From Roseibium sp. HPY-6 (GTDB lineage: Bacteria > Pseudomonadota > Alphaproteobacteria > Rhizobiales > Stappiaceae), in NCBI RefSeq assembly GCF_040530035.1, contig NZ_JBEWCD010000003.1, forward strand, positions 124,001-188,000: 64,000 nucleotides of DNA. The letters run 5' to 3'. How positions within the stretch are numbered: position 1 is the first letter of the stretch; every line of letters begins with the position of its first letter. Shown one piece after another: positions 26,980 to 35,401 of this stretch. The position numbers and the translations under genes were made by a program. Below the pieces are notes generated by a model. The model ran no database searches and was not told where the DNA came from. It worked only from the letters and a program-made list of their open reading frames with translations.

Positions 26980-27080
26980 TTATTTAATGCAAGGACAGAG
27001 CCCGCATCTCGACTTCTGCGCAACCACACGGACCAAGCACATCGATCCGGAGAGTCCAACACTGTTCAACGTGCCCTGAG
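26980..27080 (+). pseudogene. remnant of a GntR-family gene 3' end
   Basis: The sequence closely parallels the last 95 bases of the intact GntR gene at 25436-25530. One frame reads ASRLLRNHT against ACRLLRDHT. After a frame change it reads SPTLFNVP against GATLFNVP, followed directly by a stop. The two halves lie in different frames, so this is a degraded duplicate and not a gene. Similarity seems to continue weakly past the stop (GGCTTGCACCA against GGCTTACGACCA). Confidence 0.65.
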
Positions 27081-27583
27081 CCAGTGGCCGCCGAGGCCAT
27101 TGAACAGGCTTACGACCATAAAAGATTGGTGCCGGTAGACCCGTTCGGAGAAGTCAAATCCGTTCGGTGACGAAACAGACCAATATCTGTCTAGTTTGGA
27201 ATATGACGGTGCAACAGAGGAATTTCTCCTCGGCAGGCAAAAATCAGATGCAGTGCAATTGCCGTAAAGGCTGTCATCTTCTGCCGTGCTATCACAGGTA
27301 AAGAGAAAAGTCTTAAGCAGATGATGAGAGACGGTTTCACTGCGCGCGGAAGGTGGTTCTCTCGTGCAGAGGAGCGCCTCAATTAAAGCCGGAGCGATGC
27401 ACTGGATGTTTTGAGCCGCGCATCAAAGAGTAGAGCAAGGAATTCGGGAGTTCCTCTGCGTAAGATAATAAACTCTTAAATCACCAATACGCCCTTGTTG
27501 AAGGCAGAGGCCGCGCTAACTTTGGAAGCTAGCGTGTGCGGAAACAATGTATGCCGGTTTGATTGCATTAACGCGAGGTTTGA
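27081..27583. other. intergenic region upstream of the CHAT operon
   Basis: About 500 nt with no supported gene on either strand. Short inverted repeats such as AGGAA...TTCCT near 27438 and CGCTA...TAGCG near 27514-27535 are visible, but none stands out as an operator. The promoter of the downstream two-gene operon must lie here; no clear consensus hexamers were found. Confidence 0.4.
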
Positions 27584-27931
27584 ATGGACACTATTGCTGA
27601 AGACATCGCGCGGGACGCGGCTGAAGAGCTATCGCAGGTATATGGCAGCCAGTTGGTCATCGAGGTCGAAAAACGCTTGCAAGGACGCCCTGCCGAAAAA
27701 GCCGAAGACTACACGTTTGGTGTCGCCGAATCGGTCGCAATCGCGGGTTTGATCGTGAGCATCGCAAGCTTCCTTTATAATGTTTACAAAGATCAGCGCG
27801 ATAAAGCAGTGGCAGATAGCAAGGATGCAACAAACCGTGTTCTGGTTGAGATTCAGTGGCCCGGCAACCTGGATGACCCGCAAAAAAAAGAGATCATTAA
27901 TGCGGTTCTGACCCGGCTAGGGACGCGATGA
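27584..27931 (+). CDS. small single-span membrane protein, partner of the CHAT-STAND protein
   Basis: Unrecognised protein of 115 residues. An acidic amphipathic N-terminal region (about residues 1-40, DTIAEDIARDAAEEL) is followed by one transmembrane segment at about 46-68 (VAESVAIAGLIVSIASFLY). A charged KDQRDKAV linker and a C-terminal strand-helix module (VLVEIQWPGN, then PQKKEIINAVLTRL) complete it. The start has GAGG five bases upstream. Its TGA is followed immediately by the ATG of the CHAT-STAND gene, so the two are translated together. It may be the membrane effector, anchor or proteolytic target of the CHAT protein. That is inference; small constant components of this kind accompany peptidase-containing conflict systems in other bacteria. 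Confidence 0.75.
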   Translation: MDTIAEDIARDAAEELSQVYGSQLVIEVEKRLQGRPAEKAEDYTFGVAESVAIAGLIVSIASFLYNVYKDQRDKAVADSKDATNRVLVEIQWPGNLDDPQKKEIINAVLTRLGTR

Positions 27932-30900
27932 ATGCGCGTCAGAGTCTCGGTCAAGAATGGTCGAATTGCGTCTGAAGGCGAGCACAATTCTTTAGGTGCC
28001 GACTTTCAAAATCCACTCCCCGCAAGCGCGGCTAAAGACCTTCGCTTCTATCTCGAGGAGTTTCCCCGGCTCCCCGTCGCAGCTTTTGCCATGGAGGCCG
28101 CGAGAGTTGAGTCCACGGAGCTCGACGCCTGGGGTGCTGCCTTGCGCGACCTGGTCCAATCGGCGTCGGGATCGGATTGCGGCGAGATCGATCGCACAAC
28201 ATCGCTGGTTATCGAAAGCAACTGCCCAACCGTTCATGCCATTCCCTGGGAGCTTTGCCACGATGACGAGGGCTCTCGTTTCGTCCTGAGCGGCGGTAAC
28301 TTAGAGCGCGCCATCGGACCTGAAGAGCCGAGCAGGACCGGCGCAAAGGGCAGACCGCTGCGGTTGTTGCTCGTGATCGCTCGACCAAGCGGGATTTCAG
28401 ACCTGCCACACCAGTTGATGGCGAAGCACATTCTGGAGACAAATGCCCGGTTTCTTGGACCTATGGACATCACCGTTTTGCGGCCGCCGACCTTTGCGGC
28501 GTTTCAGAAGTGCATAGCCGAGGCGGCCGATGCCGGCACGCCGTTTGATATCGTGCATTTCGATGGACATGGCGTATTCGACGATGACGCCTTGGTCGCA
28601 ACACTGCAATTTGAGGCAGCAACACCGGGAGATGGTGCTGATGCGGTATCTGCCGAGGCGCTTGGCGCAGCAATCAGGGCCGGAGGCGGTATCGAACTCC
28701 TTCTGATCAATGCATGCCGTTCAGCTTTTCTTGCAGCCGATGCGCCGCTTGAGGCATCGATTGGACCGGCTCTTCTCGCTGCAACAGACTGTGCAGCAGT
28801 CGTGGCTATGTCGCATGTGGTCCGTGCAAGAGCAGCCGAAATCTTCGTTGAGACTTTTTACGGCGCACTTCTGTCTGGCCATACCGTTTCAGCAGCCGTC
28901 TCGCGCGGTAGAAGGGCAATGGCCGAGACGCCTGACCGTCCAACAATCTGCGGGCCGATTCCTCTTCAGGATTGGATGATCCCGGTTCTTTTCAGCCGGG
29001 CACCACTTAAGTTCGAGATGTCCGCAGCGTCCGAAACAGCGGACAGCGACAGGTTTCCAGGGCCACGCATAGTGGGGCGTGACGTGTCGATCATGCAGCT
29101 GGAGCGTGCGTTCTCACAGGGCAATAGCGTCTTTTTGTTCGGCCCGATCGGGATTGGCAAATCCGCGGTTGCAAGAGAATTCGAACGTTGGACACACGCG
29201 ACCCGCTGGTTTGCCAACACACCGCCAGACCATTCAAGAACGGTCTGGTTTGATTGTCGCAAGACGGCCTTCCCGGATTTACTGAAGCATCTTCGCGACG
29301 CTTTGCAAAACGTTGGCGAGCCAAACGCACATCCACCCTCGCTCTTCATCGTCGACGACTTTGAATGCCTTCGCTACCAGTTGATTGGTCTTCAGCAGCA
29401 AGATTCACTCGATTTGGCCCTGTCCCTTGAGACAGCCTTCAATGACGCCGTGAAAGCATTTGAAAGGAGCCTTCACAAGCTCCTGATAGTTTCCAGATCA
29501 CCGGAAATCTGGGTTGAAGGCGTCACACGCGTCCATCTTGGTCCGCTCGATCAAGATGCCGTTGCAGAACTGGGCGCTTCGATCCTTCCAGACCCGACCG
29601 TATGGCGCGCGCCTGAGATGCAGAAGCTGATCGATCGCTGTGCAGGTCATCCGCAGGTGTTGGTCAGTACGCTCCCGTTGCTTGAAACCCTCTCACCTAA
29701 AGAGCTTTTGGCTCAGTTCGACGCAGATCCGGCAAACTGGGTCGACGGGTTCGCTCAGGCTGTGACAGCGCAACGGCTCGATAACTCATTAGGGCTTTTG
29801 CCGAACACGATCTTGAGCAGAAGCCCGCTCGCCGCAACGCTTCTGGAAACGCTTGACCCATCGCTTCTGGTGACAATCTTTATGGTGCTTGCCGACGGAC
29901 ATCCCTTTAAGGGCGATCCTCCTGAACCCCAGGCCCATGAAATCCTGACAGCGTGGCTTGATTTCGGACTTGCCTGGCACATTGATGGCGAGGGCAGGTT
30001 CGTTGAGGACCCTGGTGCCGTTGACACTGAACATTGGACCGTGCCCCTTCGCTTACACCCTCTTTTTCCCGCGCGTGCGGCGCGCCTCGGCCATACCGCT
30101 TTTAAGGAAGACTACGCTTCAATCGCTGAAGATACGACGCGTGCGGTGATCGAAGCGCGGCGACGCCGGTGTGAATACCTGCTCGTTCATAAACAGACCG
30201 ACCGGGATGCCGAAAAGTTTTTTACATTGCTGTATGGCCAGTTCGACACCTACGAGCGCGCCGACGAAGAGGGATTAAGACGCGGCCTTCATGATGCTTC
30301 ATCCTCAATCGGTTCAGCACTTGCGAGCATCCGCCGCAGTCAAGGCGACCGCACCTATGAGGCGAACCGCGCAGAAAACCTGTTGTCATCACTGTCCGCC
30401 CCAAGTCCAGGCCAACCTCTCAGCGAAGAGGATTGGAGATGGATCGGGGTCATGGGCAACGAAGGCAAGCGATACCTGGATGCCGGACAACTCAATGACG
30501 CAGAAGACATTTTTCGCAGTCTAGTCAGTCTTCTTGAGGACAACACTTCCGCGCGCGAGACATATGCATTGGCGTGCCGGTTTATGGGACAGGTTTTTGC
30601 AAAACGCACCACAATGAATGACGCGAAGGAAGCGCTGCATTGGCTAAAGAAGAGTGAAGAGATTGCGCGGCAGGATGACCTTAAAGACGAGTTGGCCAAG
30701 TCGCTTTCTGACGCCGCAACCGTTCTGGACGGCATGGGAAAGGGAGCGGACGCTCGTAACATGCTGGAAGAGGCAATTGCCTTGCGCAAAACGCTCGCCG
30801 ATGCTCCGGAATTGGGCCGCCTCTATTCGTTGCTGGCAAGCATGACGAAGGGCCGAGAACAGGAAGAAGCGCGCCGCGCGGCCGTGAAGTCGGCTGCCGC

Positions 30901-31276
30901 AGGAGCCAGGTCGGGTGACGAGGCCGCTGTCGAAAACGCGCTTTTGGCCGTTGCGAAAGAGGCGATTTTTCGTAACCCCGAGGAAGCGCGCGAAGCGCTG
31001 CTCTCCGCCTTAAAGTCGCGTCTGGCACGCAATGCTGGCGGGTGCGCCGAAATCTATCACAATTTGGGCAACTTGGACCTTCAGGCTGGCAACCGGGAGG
31101 CGGCTGAAAAGTGGTACAATGCGGCCTATGACGCAGCTTGTGAAGAACGGAACGAAGCCATAGAACATGCTGCGGCTTTCTCAATTAGGGTCAACGGTCT
31201 TCGGTTGGCACCCAAAGCCTTACTTTCAAAGATCCGGCAAAGTGTGGAACGGAACCTCACAAACAAAGACGATTGA
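27932..31276 (+). CDS. CHAT protease-STAND NTPase-TPR protein
   Basis: Protein of 1114 residues in three parts. Residues about 1-350 form a CHAT (caspase-like, clan CD) peptidase, with catalytic His in VHFDGHG (His213) and Cys in LLINACRS (Cys262), both intact. Residues about 375-640 form a STAND NTPase with Walker A GPIGIGKSA (404-412) and Walker B SLFIVDDFE (about 470-477). Residues about 840-1114 are Ala/Glu/Leu-rich helical repeats of TPR type. The architecture matches bacterial NLR-like signalling proteins, in which the repeat tail senses a trigger, the NTPase oligomerises and the protease acts. Directly upstream is the 115-residue membrane protein. The trigger and the protease substrate are unknown. 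No nuclease, transposase or other defence gene is adjacent. Confidence 0.88.
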   Translation: MRVRVSVKNGRIASEGEHNSLGADFQNPLPASAAKDLRFYLEEFPRLPVAAFAMEAARVESTELDAWGAALRDLVQSASGSDCGEIDRTTSLVIESNCPTVHAIPWELCHDDEGSRFVLSGGNLERAIGPEEPSRTGAKGRPLRLLLVIARPSGISDLPHQLMAKHILETNARFLGPMDITVLRPPTFAAFQKCIAEAADAGTPFDIVHFDGHGVFDDDALVATLQFEAATPGDGADAVSAEALGAAIRAGGGIELLLINACRSAFLAADAPLEASIGPALLAATDCAAVVAMSHVVRARAAEIFVETFYGALLSGHTVSAAVSRGRRAMAETPDRPTICGPIPLQDWMIPVLFSRAPLKFEMSAASETADSDRFPGPRIVGRDVSIMQLERAFSQGNSVFLFGPIGIGKSAVAREFERWTHATRWFANTPPDHSRTVWFDCRKTAFPDLLKHLRDALQNVGEPNAHPPSLFIVDDFECLRYQLIGLQQQDSLDLALSLETAFNDAVKAFERSLHKLLIVSRSPEIWVEGVTRVHLGPLDQDAVAELGASILPDPTVWRAPEMQKLIDRCAGHPQVLVSTLPLLETLSPKELLAQFDADPANWVDGFAQAVTAQRLDNSLGLLPNTILSRSPLAATLLETLDPSLLVTIFMVLADGHPFKGDPPEPQAHEILTAWLDFGLAWHIDGEGRFVEDPGAVDTEHWTVPLRLHPLFPARAARLGHTAFKEDYASIAEDTTRAVIEARRRRCEYLLVHKQTDRDAEKFFTLLYGQFDTYERADEEGLRRGLHDASSSIGSALASIRRSQGDRTYEANRAENLLSSLSAPSPGQPLSEEDWRWIGVMGNEGKRYLDAGQLNDAEDIFRSLVSLLEDNTSARETYALACRFMGQVFAKRTTMNDAKEALHWLKKSEEIARQDDLKDELAKSLSDAATVLDGMGKGADARNMLEEAIALRKTLADAPELGRLYSLLASMTKGREQEEARRAAVKSAAAGARSGDEAAVENALLAVAKEAIFRNPEEAREALLSALKSRLARNAGGCAEIYHNLGNLDLQAGNREAAEKWYNAAYDAACEERNEAIEHAAAFSIRVNGLRLAPKALLSKIRQSVERNLTNKDD

Positions 31277-31377
31277 CAAGATGTGTCGCTATTTCGAATG
31301 CAAAAGGCCGTAAGCAACAAAACTCTGAATTGCCTTAAAAGGTCCAAACCTACGGCGCTCACGGACCAACAGAAAAC

Positions 31378-32364
31378 TCAGTATTTTTCGACGCCAAATC
31401 GGTTCCTGTACTCTGTCGGCGAGATCCCGAGAACGCGTTGCATGGCGCGCCGCAAGCGTTCGTCGTCTTCAAAACCGGTTCGGTGCGCGATCGTCGCAAC
31501 GGGAAGTTCGGTGGCCTCCAGCAGGTCTCGTGCTGCAGCAATGCGAAACAGCTCGATGGTTTTGGCAGGCGTCCGGCCGGTGACTGCCCGATAGACCCTG
31601 GTAAAATTGCGTTCGCTCATTCCCACTTGCTCGGCCAATCGATCGACGCGCAAGTCTTCCTTCAGATTGTCTCCGATCCAGGTGTGAAGAGCGTCAAACC
31701 GGCCATCCGCATCATTGGTCTGGCTGAGAAGCACGGAGCTGAACTGAGACTGGCCGCCTGGGCGGACCATGTATACGACCAGTGTTTGGGCAAGACGGAC
31801 AGCAACCTTTCTGCCCGAATCTTCCGCCACCATGGCAAGAGCCATATCGATGCCCGCGGTCACCCCGGCCGACGTCCATACATTTCCATCTTTCACGAAC
31901 ATACGGTCCGGCTCTACAGACACGTCCGGATGTTTGTTTGCCAGGTCGTCGCAAGAATACCAATGCGTCACCGCGCGGCGGCCATCAAGCAGACCGCTCG
32001 CGGCGAGCACGAAGGCGCCCGTGCAAACAGAGCCTATTCGCGCGGCCTGCCCGGCAAGAAGAACCGTATTCTCAACGAGTTCCGGGTCTTGCGCTGCCGC
32101 TTGCGCACCGAAACCGCCGGCAATCAGGAGTGTGTGGATTTTTCTGTCGCGCAATCGCTCCATGGAATCCGTGCCGAGTTCAACCCCTGCATCTGTCAGC
32201 TGTATCCCGCCATTGGCGGATGCAAGCACGATCTCGTAATTCTCACCTCCAACCCGTCTAGCGTCGGCGAAAACCTGCATTGGACCCGTTACGTCAAGCA
32301 GCTTGGTATCCGGAAAAACGACCACGACAACAACCGGACGCGAATTGGCGGAAAACGAGGGCAT
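31378..32364 (-). CDS. GlxA family transcriptional regulator (DJ-1/PfpI-like plus AraC HTH)
   Basis: Regulator of 328 residues. An N-terminal class I glutamine-amidotransferase-like (DJ-1/PfpI) domain covers about residues 10-190, with the nucleophile-elbow Cys in GSVCTGAFVLAASGLL (Cys114). A C-terminal AraC/XylS double helix-turn-helix covers about 215-320 (MSERNFTRVYRAVTGRTPAK and HRTGFEDDERLRRAMQRVLG). Such proteins control catabolic genes, often for amino-acid derivatives; the ligand here is unknown. It is divergent from the lectin-like VPLPA-CTERM gene with only 82 nt between them. Confidence 0.92.
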   Translation of the reverse strand: MPSFSANSRPVVVVVVFPDTKLLDVTGPMQVFADARRVGGENYEIVLASANGGIQLTDAGVELGTDSMERLRDRKIHTLLIAGGFGAQAAAQDPELVENTVLLAGQAARIGSVCTGAFVLAASGLLDGRRAVTHWYSCDDLANKHPDVSVEPDRMFVKDGNVWTSAGVTAGIDMALAMVAEDSGRKVAVRLAQTLVVYMVRPGGQSQFSSVLLSQTNDADGRFDALHTWIGDNLKEDLRVDRLAEQVGMSERNFTRVYRAVTGRTPAKTIELFRIAAARDLLEATELPVATIAHRTGFEDDERLRRAMQRVLGISPTEYRNRFGVEKY

Positions 32365-32446
32365 GTTGTCGGTTTTGCCAAAAAATTTACTGTTAGTCTA
32401 TCTCTGAGGCATCAAAGTTTTTTTAAGTATAGTATGGGGGACACTC

Positions 32447-33076
32447 ATGAAAAGGATACTAGCAACTGCAGTTGTGAGCCTTGCACTCATTTCCTCGGCG
32501 GCAGCTGCACCCTTCCAATGGACTGCCGTATCTGGAGGCAACGATCACTGGTATGAATTTGTCGTACTCGGGGTTGGCGACCCATCTTTGTCGGCCACGC
32601 AAGCGGAAGCGCTTGCCGAGTCATCGTCCTTCATGGGCCTGGGTGGCTATCTTGCAACGATCACGTCCGCCGCCGAACAGTCATTTCTCAATATGAACTG
32701 GACCGGTGCGGGCAGTGTGACTGGTCAGTTCCTGGACTACAGCTACTTCCTGATTGGCGCGACGGACCGCGACACGGAAGGTTCGTTTGAATGGCTGGGA
32801 GGTCCTGATGATGGAAATCCTCTGGGACACACCAACTGGAAACTGGGCGAGCCAAATAACGCGGGCGGTGAAGACTACGTGGTGGCCTGGTGGGAAGACA
32901 GCGCAACCGGTGCATGGAACGATGTGCCCGGTAACTCCGGCGTACGGGCTTACCTCGTGGAATATAGCGGCGCTCCGGTTCCCGTACCCTTGCCGGCAGC
33001 GCTTCCGCTGCTGGTCGGCGGGCTTGGACTGCTGGGCTTCGCTGCCCACCGCAGACGCAGAACATCAGAAGTCTGA
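32447..33076 (+). CDS. C-type-lectin-fold protein with VPLPA-CTERM sorting signal
   Basis: Secreted protein of 209 residues. The signal peptide spans about residues 1-20 (SSAAAA-P). A C-type lectin-like domain follows, with the typical GGYLATITSAAEQSFL start, FEWLGGPDDG and a WKLGEPNN EPN-type carbohydrate/Ca motif. The end is a proteobacterial CTERM: VPVPLPAALPLL, a hydrophobic helix and a HRRRR tail. CTERM proteins are processed by exosortase-type enzymes and sent to the surface; none is encoded in this window. GGGGGAC precedes the ATG. A clear terminator follows. Confidence 0.85.
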   Translation: MKRILATAVVSLALISSAAAAPFQWTAVSGGNDHWYEFVVLGVGDPSLSATQAEALAESSSFMGLGGYLATITSAAEQSFLNMNWTGAGSVTGQFLDYSYFLIGATDRDTEGSFEWLGGPDDGNPLGHTNWKLGEPNNAGGEDYVVAWWEDSATGAWNDVPGNSGVRAYLVEYSGAPVPVPLPAALPLLVGGLGLLGFAAHRRRRTSEV

Positions 33077-33102
33077 TCTGTCACCCAAAACTGGATTGAC
33101 CT

Positions 33103-33128
33103 GGCCTGCCGTGTTGGCAGGCCTTTTT
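33103..33128 (+). terminator. intrinsic terminator of the lectin-like gene
   Basis: GGCCTGCC-GTGTT-GGCAGGCC forms a perfect 8-bp stem, followed by five Ts, 26 bases after the stop codon. Confidence 0.88.
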
Positions 33129-33258
33129 GTGCATGAATTCGCCAGGAACGAGGATTGCCGTAGATTTCCCCACCACTCTCGACCTGGCACTCAAAAGAAA
33201 TGGGTCCGTAAGCGTGAGTGGTGTTCTGCATCTTGCTCCTTAGACCACATGGCTACGC

Positions 33259-33732
33259 TCAGGCTGGTGCCTTGTCCGGTGTCAGGATTGTCATACCAAT
33301 CCTGTTGGCTACAGCCATTATGGCAGGGATGTCCGGTGGACCATCGGGTACCGGAATTTCTGACGTGCCGTCCGGCATGGCCTCGCCAGCCTCTGTAAAG
33401 AACGTATCGTGCATTTCGCCCGGCGCATTTATGCACAAAAGGCGTCCCGCCGACTGCCCGGTACAGGTAAAAGCGTGGACGGCTCCGTCGGGCACTTTGA
33501 CAAATTCACCGGCGCTGACGCGTCTGGTCTCTTCATTCACCAAGAACTCAAACTCTCCGTCGAGCACGAAGAAACTTTCATCTTCACCGGCGTGGTGATT
33601 TGGCGGTGCACCGGCTCCAGGTGCGGTCTTGATTTCGACGATAGTGCACTTGTTTCCCGTTTCTTCCGGAAACGCGTGGAACGTCAGGAGGTTCCCGAGA
33701 AGGTGATAAATGCGGGGGCGAGACTGCTCCAT
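33259..33732 (-). CDS. cupin domain-containing protein
   Basis: Small beta-barrel protein of 157 residues. Cupin motif 1 is PPNHHAGEDESFFVLDGEFEF at about residues 43-63, with two His and a Glu as metal ligands, and motif 2 is around VPDGAVHAF at about 80-88. The reaction cannot be told from sequence; relatives act as isomerases, dioxygenases or small-molecule sensors. It is divergent from a TetR gene with an inverted repeat between them, so it is probably the target of that regulator. Confidence 0.85.
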   Translation of the reverse strand: MEQSRPRIYHLLGNLLTFHAFPEETGNKCTIVEIKTAPGAGAPPNHHAGEDESFFVLDGEFEFLVNEETRRVSAGEFVKVPDGAVHAFTCTGQSAGRLLCINAPGEMHDTFFTEAGEAMPDGTSEIPVPDGPPDIPAIMAVANRIGMTILTPDKAPA

Positions 33733-33771
33733 GCTGATGGCTCCTTCTATTTTCGGTAATCTTCATTTATA

Positions 33772-33802
33772 ATACAGATATCTCTTAATGAGACAAGTGT
33801 AT
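33772..33802. promoter_or_regulatory. inverted repeat between cupin and TetR genes
   Basis: Centred on 33787: outer arms ATACA (33772-33776) and TGTAT (33798-33802), inner arms TCTC and GAGA at equal distance from the centre. Eleven of fifteen paired positions match. It fits a TetR operator covering the divergent promoters. Confidence 0.55.
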
Positions 33803-33820
33803 CATTTTGGAATTGTACCC

Positions 33821-34402
33821 GTGGCACCTAGAACCAATCAGAAAAACAGGACGAGAGAAGCACTCCTCATCGCTGCGCGCGAGCTCATGTCAGAGGGGAG
33901 TGAGATTACGCTGGCCAAAGTTGCGGATCGCGCGAAAACCAGTCGGGCAACGGTCTACAGATACTTCTCAGACCCTGGCATCCTGGCACTGGATGCAACA
34001 CTTGACGTCCAGGTTGCACCAACGTCGCAGCTCCTGGAAGGGCTCGAAAACGTGCGAAGCCGGGTTCACAGAGTCGCGCAATACTACCTGGATTTCTCAC
34101 GGGATCACGAAGCTTACTTCCGGCAGTTTTTGGCTGAGTCCTTAAAGGCAGCGCTGGAAGCAGGACAAGCCAAAAAACGCGGCGCTCGCCGGGTGACAGC
34201 GTTCGACGAAGCGTTGGAGCCCGTCCGTGAACGTATGGACCCCGAGGAGTATGAAGACCTGACGCGGCGCCTGGCCATGACAACAGGCATGGAGCAGTTC
34301 ATCATTCTGGAGGACATTCTGGGGGTGGATCGGTCAGAGGGTGACCGTCTTCTCTCAGGCCTCGTCGATGCGTTGCTGGATCGGTACTTGCCGCCTGCCT
34401 GA
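33821..34402 (+). CDS. TetR/AcrR family transcriptional regulator
   Basis: Regulator of 193 residues. The HTH region at about residues 10-55 includes NRTREALLIAARELM and VADRAKTSRATVYRYFSDPG. The GTG at 33821 is preferred: it puts the HTH at the usual distance from the N-terminus and has GGAA upstream. The alternative ATG at 33788 lies inside the inverted repeat that appears to be the operator. It probably represses itself and the divergent cupin gene. The ligand is unknown. Confidence 0.85.
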   Translation: MAPRTNQKNRTREALLIAARELMSEGSEITLAKVADRAKTSRATVYRYFSDPGILALDATLDVQVAPTSQLLEGLENVRSRVHRVAQYYLDFSRDHEAYFRQFLAESLKAALEAGQAKKRGARRVTAFDEALEPVRERMDPEEYEDLTRRLAMTTGMEQFIILEDILGVDRSEGDRLLSGLVDALLDRYLPPA

Positions 34403-34849
34403 ATCGCATTCGGCTCTTGGGCCTGAAACCGGCAAACGAAAGCGCACACGCGCTACCGCCAGCCCGGCAAATCGGAGACTGATTTACCCTGGCCTGCCAT
34501 CCTGTCGCGCCTTCTTGTGCTTGCGTTCACAAGGATAGAAAATGGCGACGCTCACCACTTTGCTGCCCCATGTTCCACGACAAACCGCGTCTTCCGAGCT
34601 CGTTTCCTGATCCGCCGAAAATCTGCAACAAAGGCGCTGAGTTGCCACACTGTGAACATCTGGCGAAAGGTAACTTTGCACCCAACTCAGTTATAGAGTG
34701 TATTGATCTTCCGCCTGCTTGCAGTACTGAGCGGCCCTGGCTTATGAAATGCTGCTTCTTTTTGCTACATACAAGCATATTAGACACGCTGCTAAACCAC
34801 TGAAAAACGAATTTTATTTCAACATTCTACTCTAAAGGCTTAGCCGGTT
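34403..34849. other. intergenic region, nothing recognised
   Basis: About 450 nt between the TetR gene and the convergent membrane-protein gene. Open frames of about 80 codons exist on both strands but lack ribosome-binding sites and family features. The end near 34800 is AT-rich. Confidence 0.4.
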
Positions 34850-35401
34850 TCACTTTTTGTAAAGCCGTGCCATCTCATCCGCAAAAAACGTGTCAAACTC
34901 ACTGGGCGGGATCCAGCCGGCCGGCGCTTCATTCAGAGGTTGATTGAGAAACAACTTCACCGCAGCGACAGTGTGCCAGCTTTGAGTTCCGGCTGAATGA
35001 TGCGGCCGCATGGGCACCACGGTGCCGTCTTTCATGATCATGTCAGGACGCTTAAAACCACCCGAAATGTCGCTGTCTTTGGTTTCACTAACGACGGCGG
35101 TATCTAGATCACTCAGTTTCCAGTTCCAACAACTCGCATGCTTGCCACCAGACACCGTTAGCTCAATTTTATCGGCTTCACGATCAAGGATAATCGTTGA
35201 CTTTATTCGGGACACTTTCAAGTAAACAAGCCCAATTGGAATGACCAGTAAAAACAAGAACACAAAAGTCCAAGCACCCTCGTATGCAAAAATTGCTGCA
35301 CCAACAAATGACACCGCGGACAAAAGGTAGATGCCGGCAGCTTTATCTTTCTGATTGTCAGAAAGCGTAAGTCTTAAGTCAGATTTATCCTGAATTTCCA
35401 T
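34850..35401 (-). CDS. hypothetical two-span inner membrane protein (183 aa)
   Basis: Unrecognised protein of 183 residues. A short hydrophilic N-terminus precedes two close transmembrane segments at about residues 24-42 and 46-64. A soluble domain with PH-like alternating strands (STIILDREADKIELTVSGG) follows, and the C-terminus is a helical ARLYKK end. Its plan is like that of the 220-residue protein at 6136-6798, though the sequences do not obviously align. The ATG at 35401 gives a clean N-terminus. No partner gene is evident. Confidence 0.6.
   Translation of the reverse strand: MEIQDKSDLRLTLSDNQKDKAAGIYLLSAVSFVGAAIFAYEGAWTFVFLFLLVIPIGLVYLKVSRIKSTIILDREADKIELTVSGGKHASCWNWKLSDLDTAVVSETKDSDISGGFKRPDMIMKDGTVVPMRPHHSAGTQSWHTVAAVKLFLNQPLNEAPAGWIPPSEFDTFFADEMARLYKK

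Noticed and set aside
27932..31276. Reading the CHAT gene as a plain TPR/CHAT housekeeping or developmental protein
   Set aside because: The intact Walker A and B motifs of a STAND NTPase between protease and repeats, and the coupled membrane partner, fit a regulated signalling system better. It is still an inference and is marked as such.
34527..34803. Overlapping frames of about 80 codons on both strands between the TetR gene and the 183-residue membrane protein gene
   Set aside because: Neither has a ribosome-binding site, recognisable motif or consistent composition, and they cover the same bases. Left as unannotated intergenic DNA.
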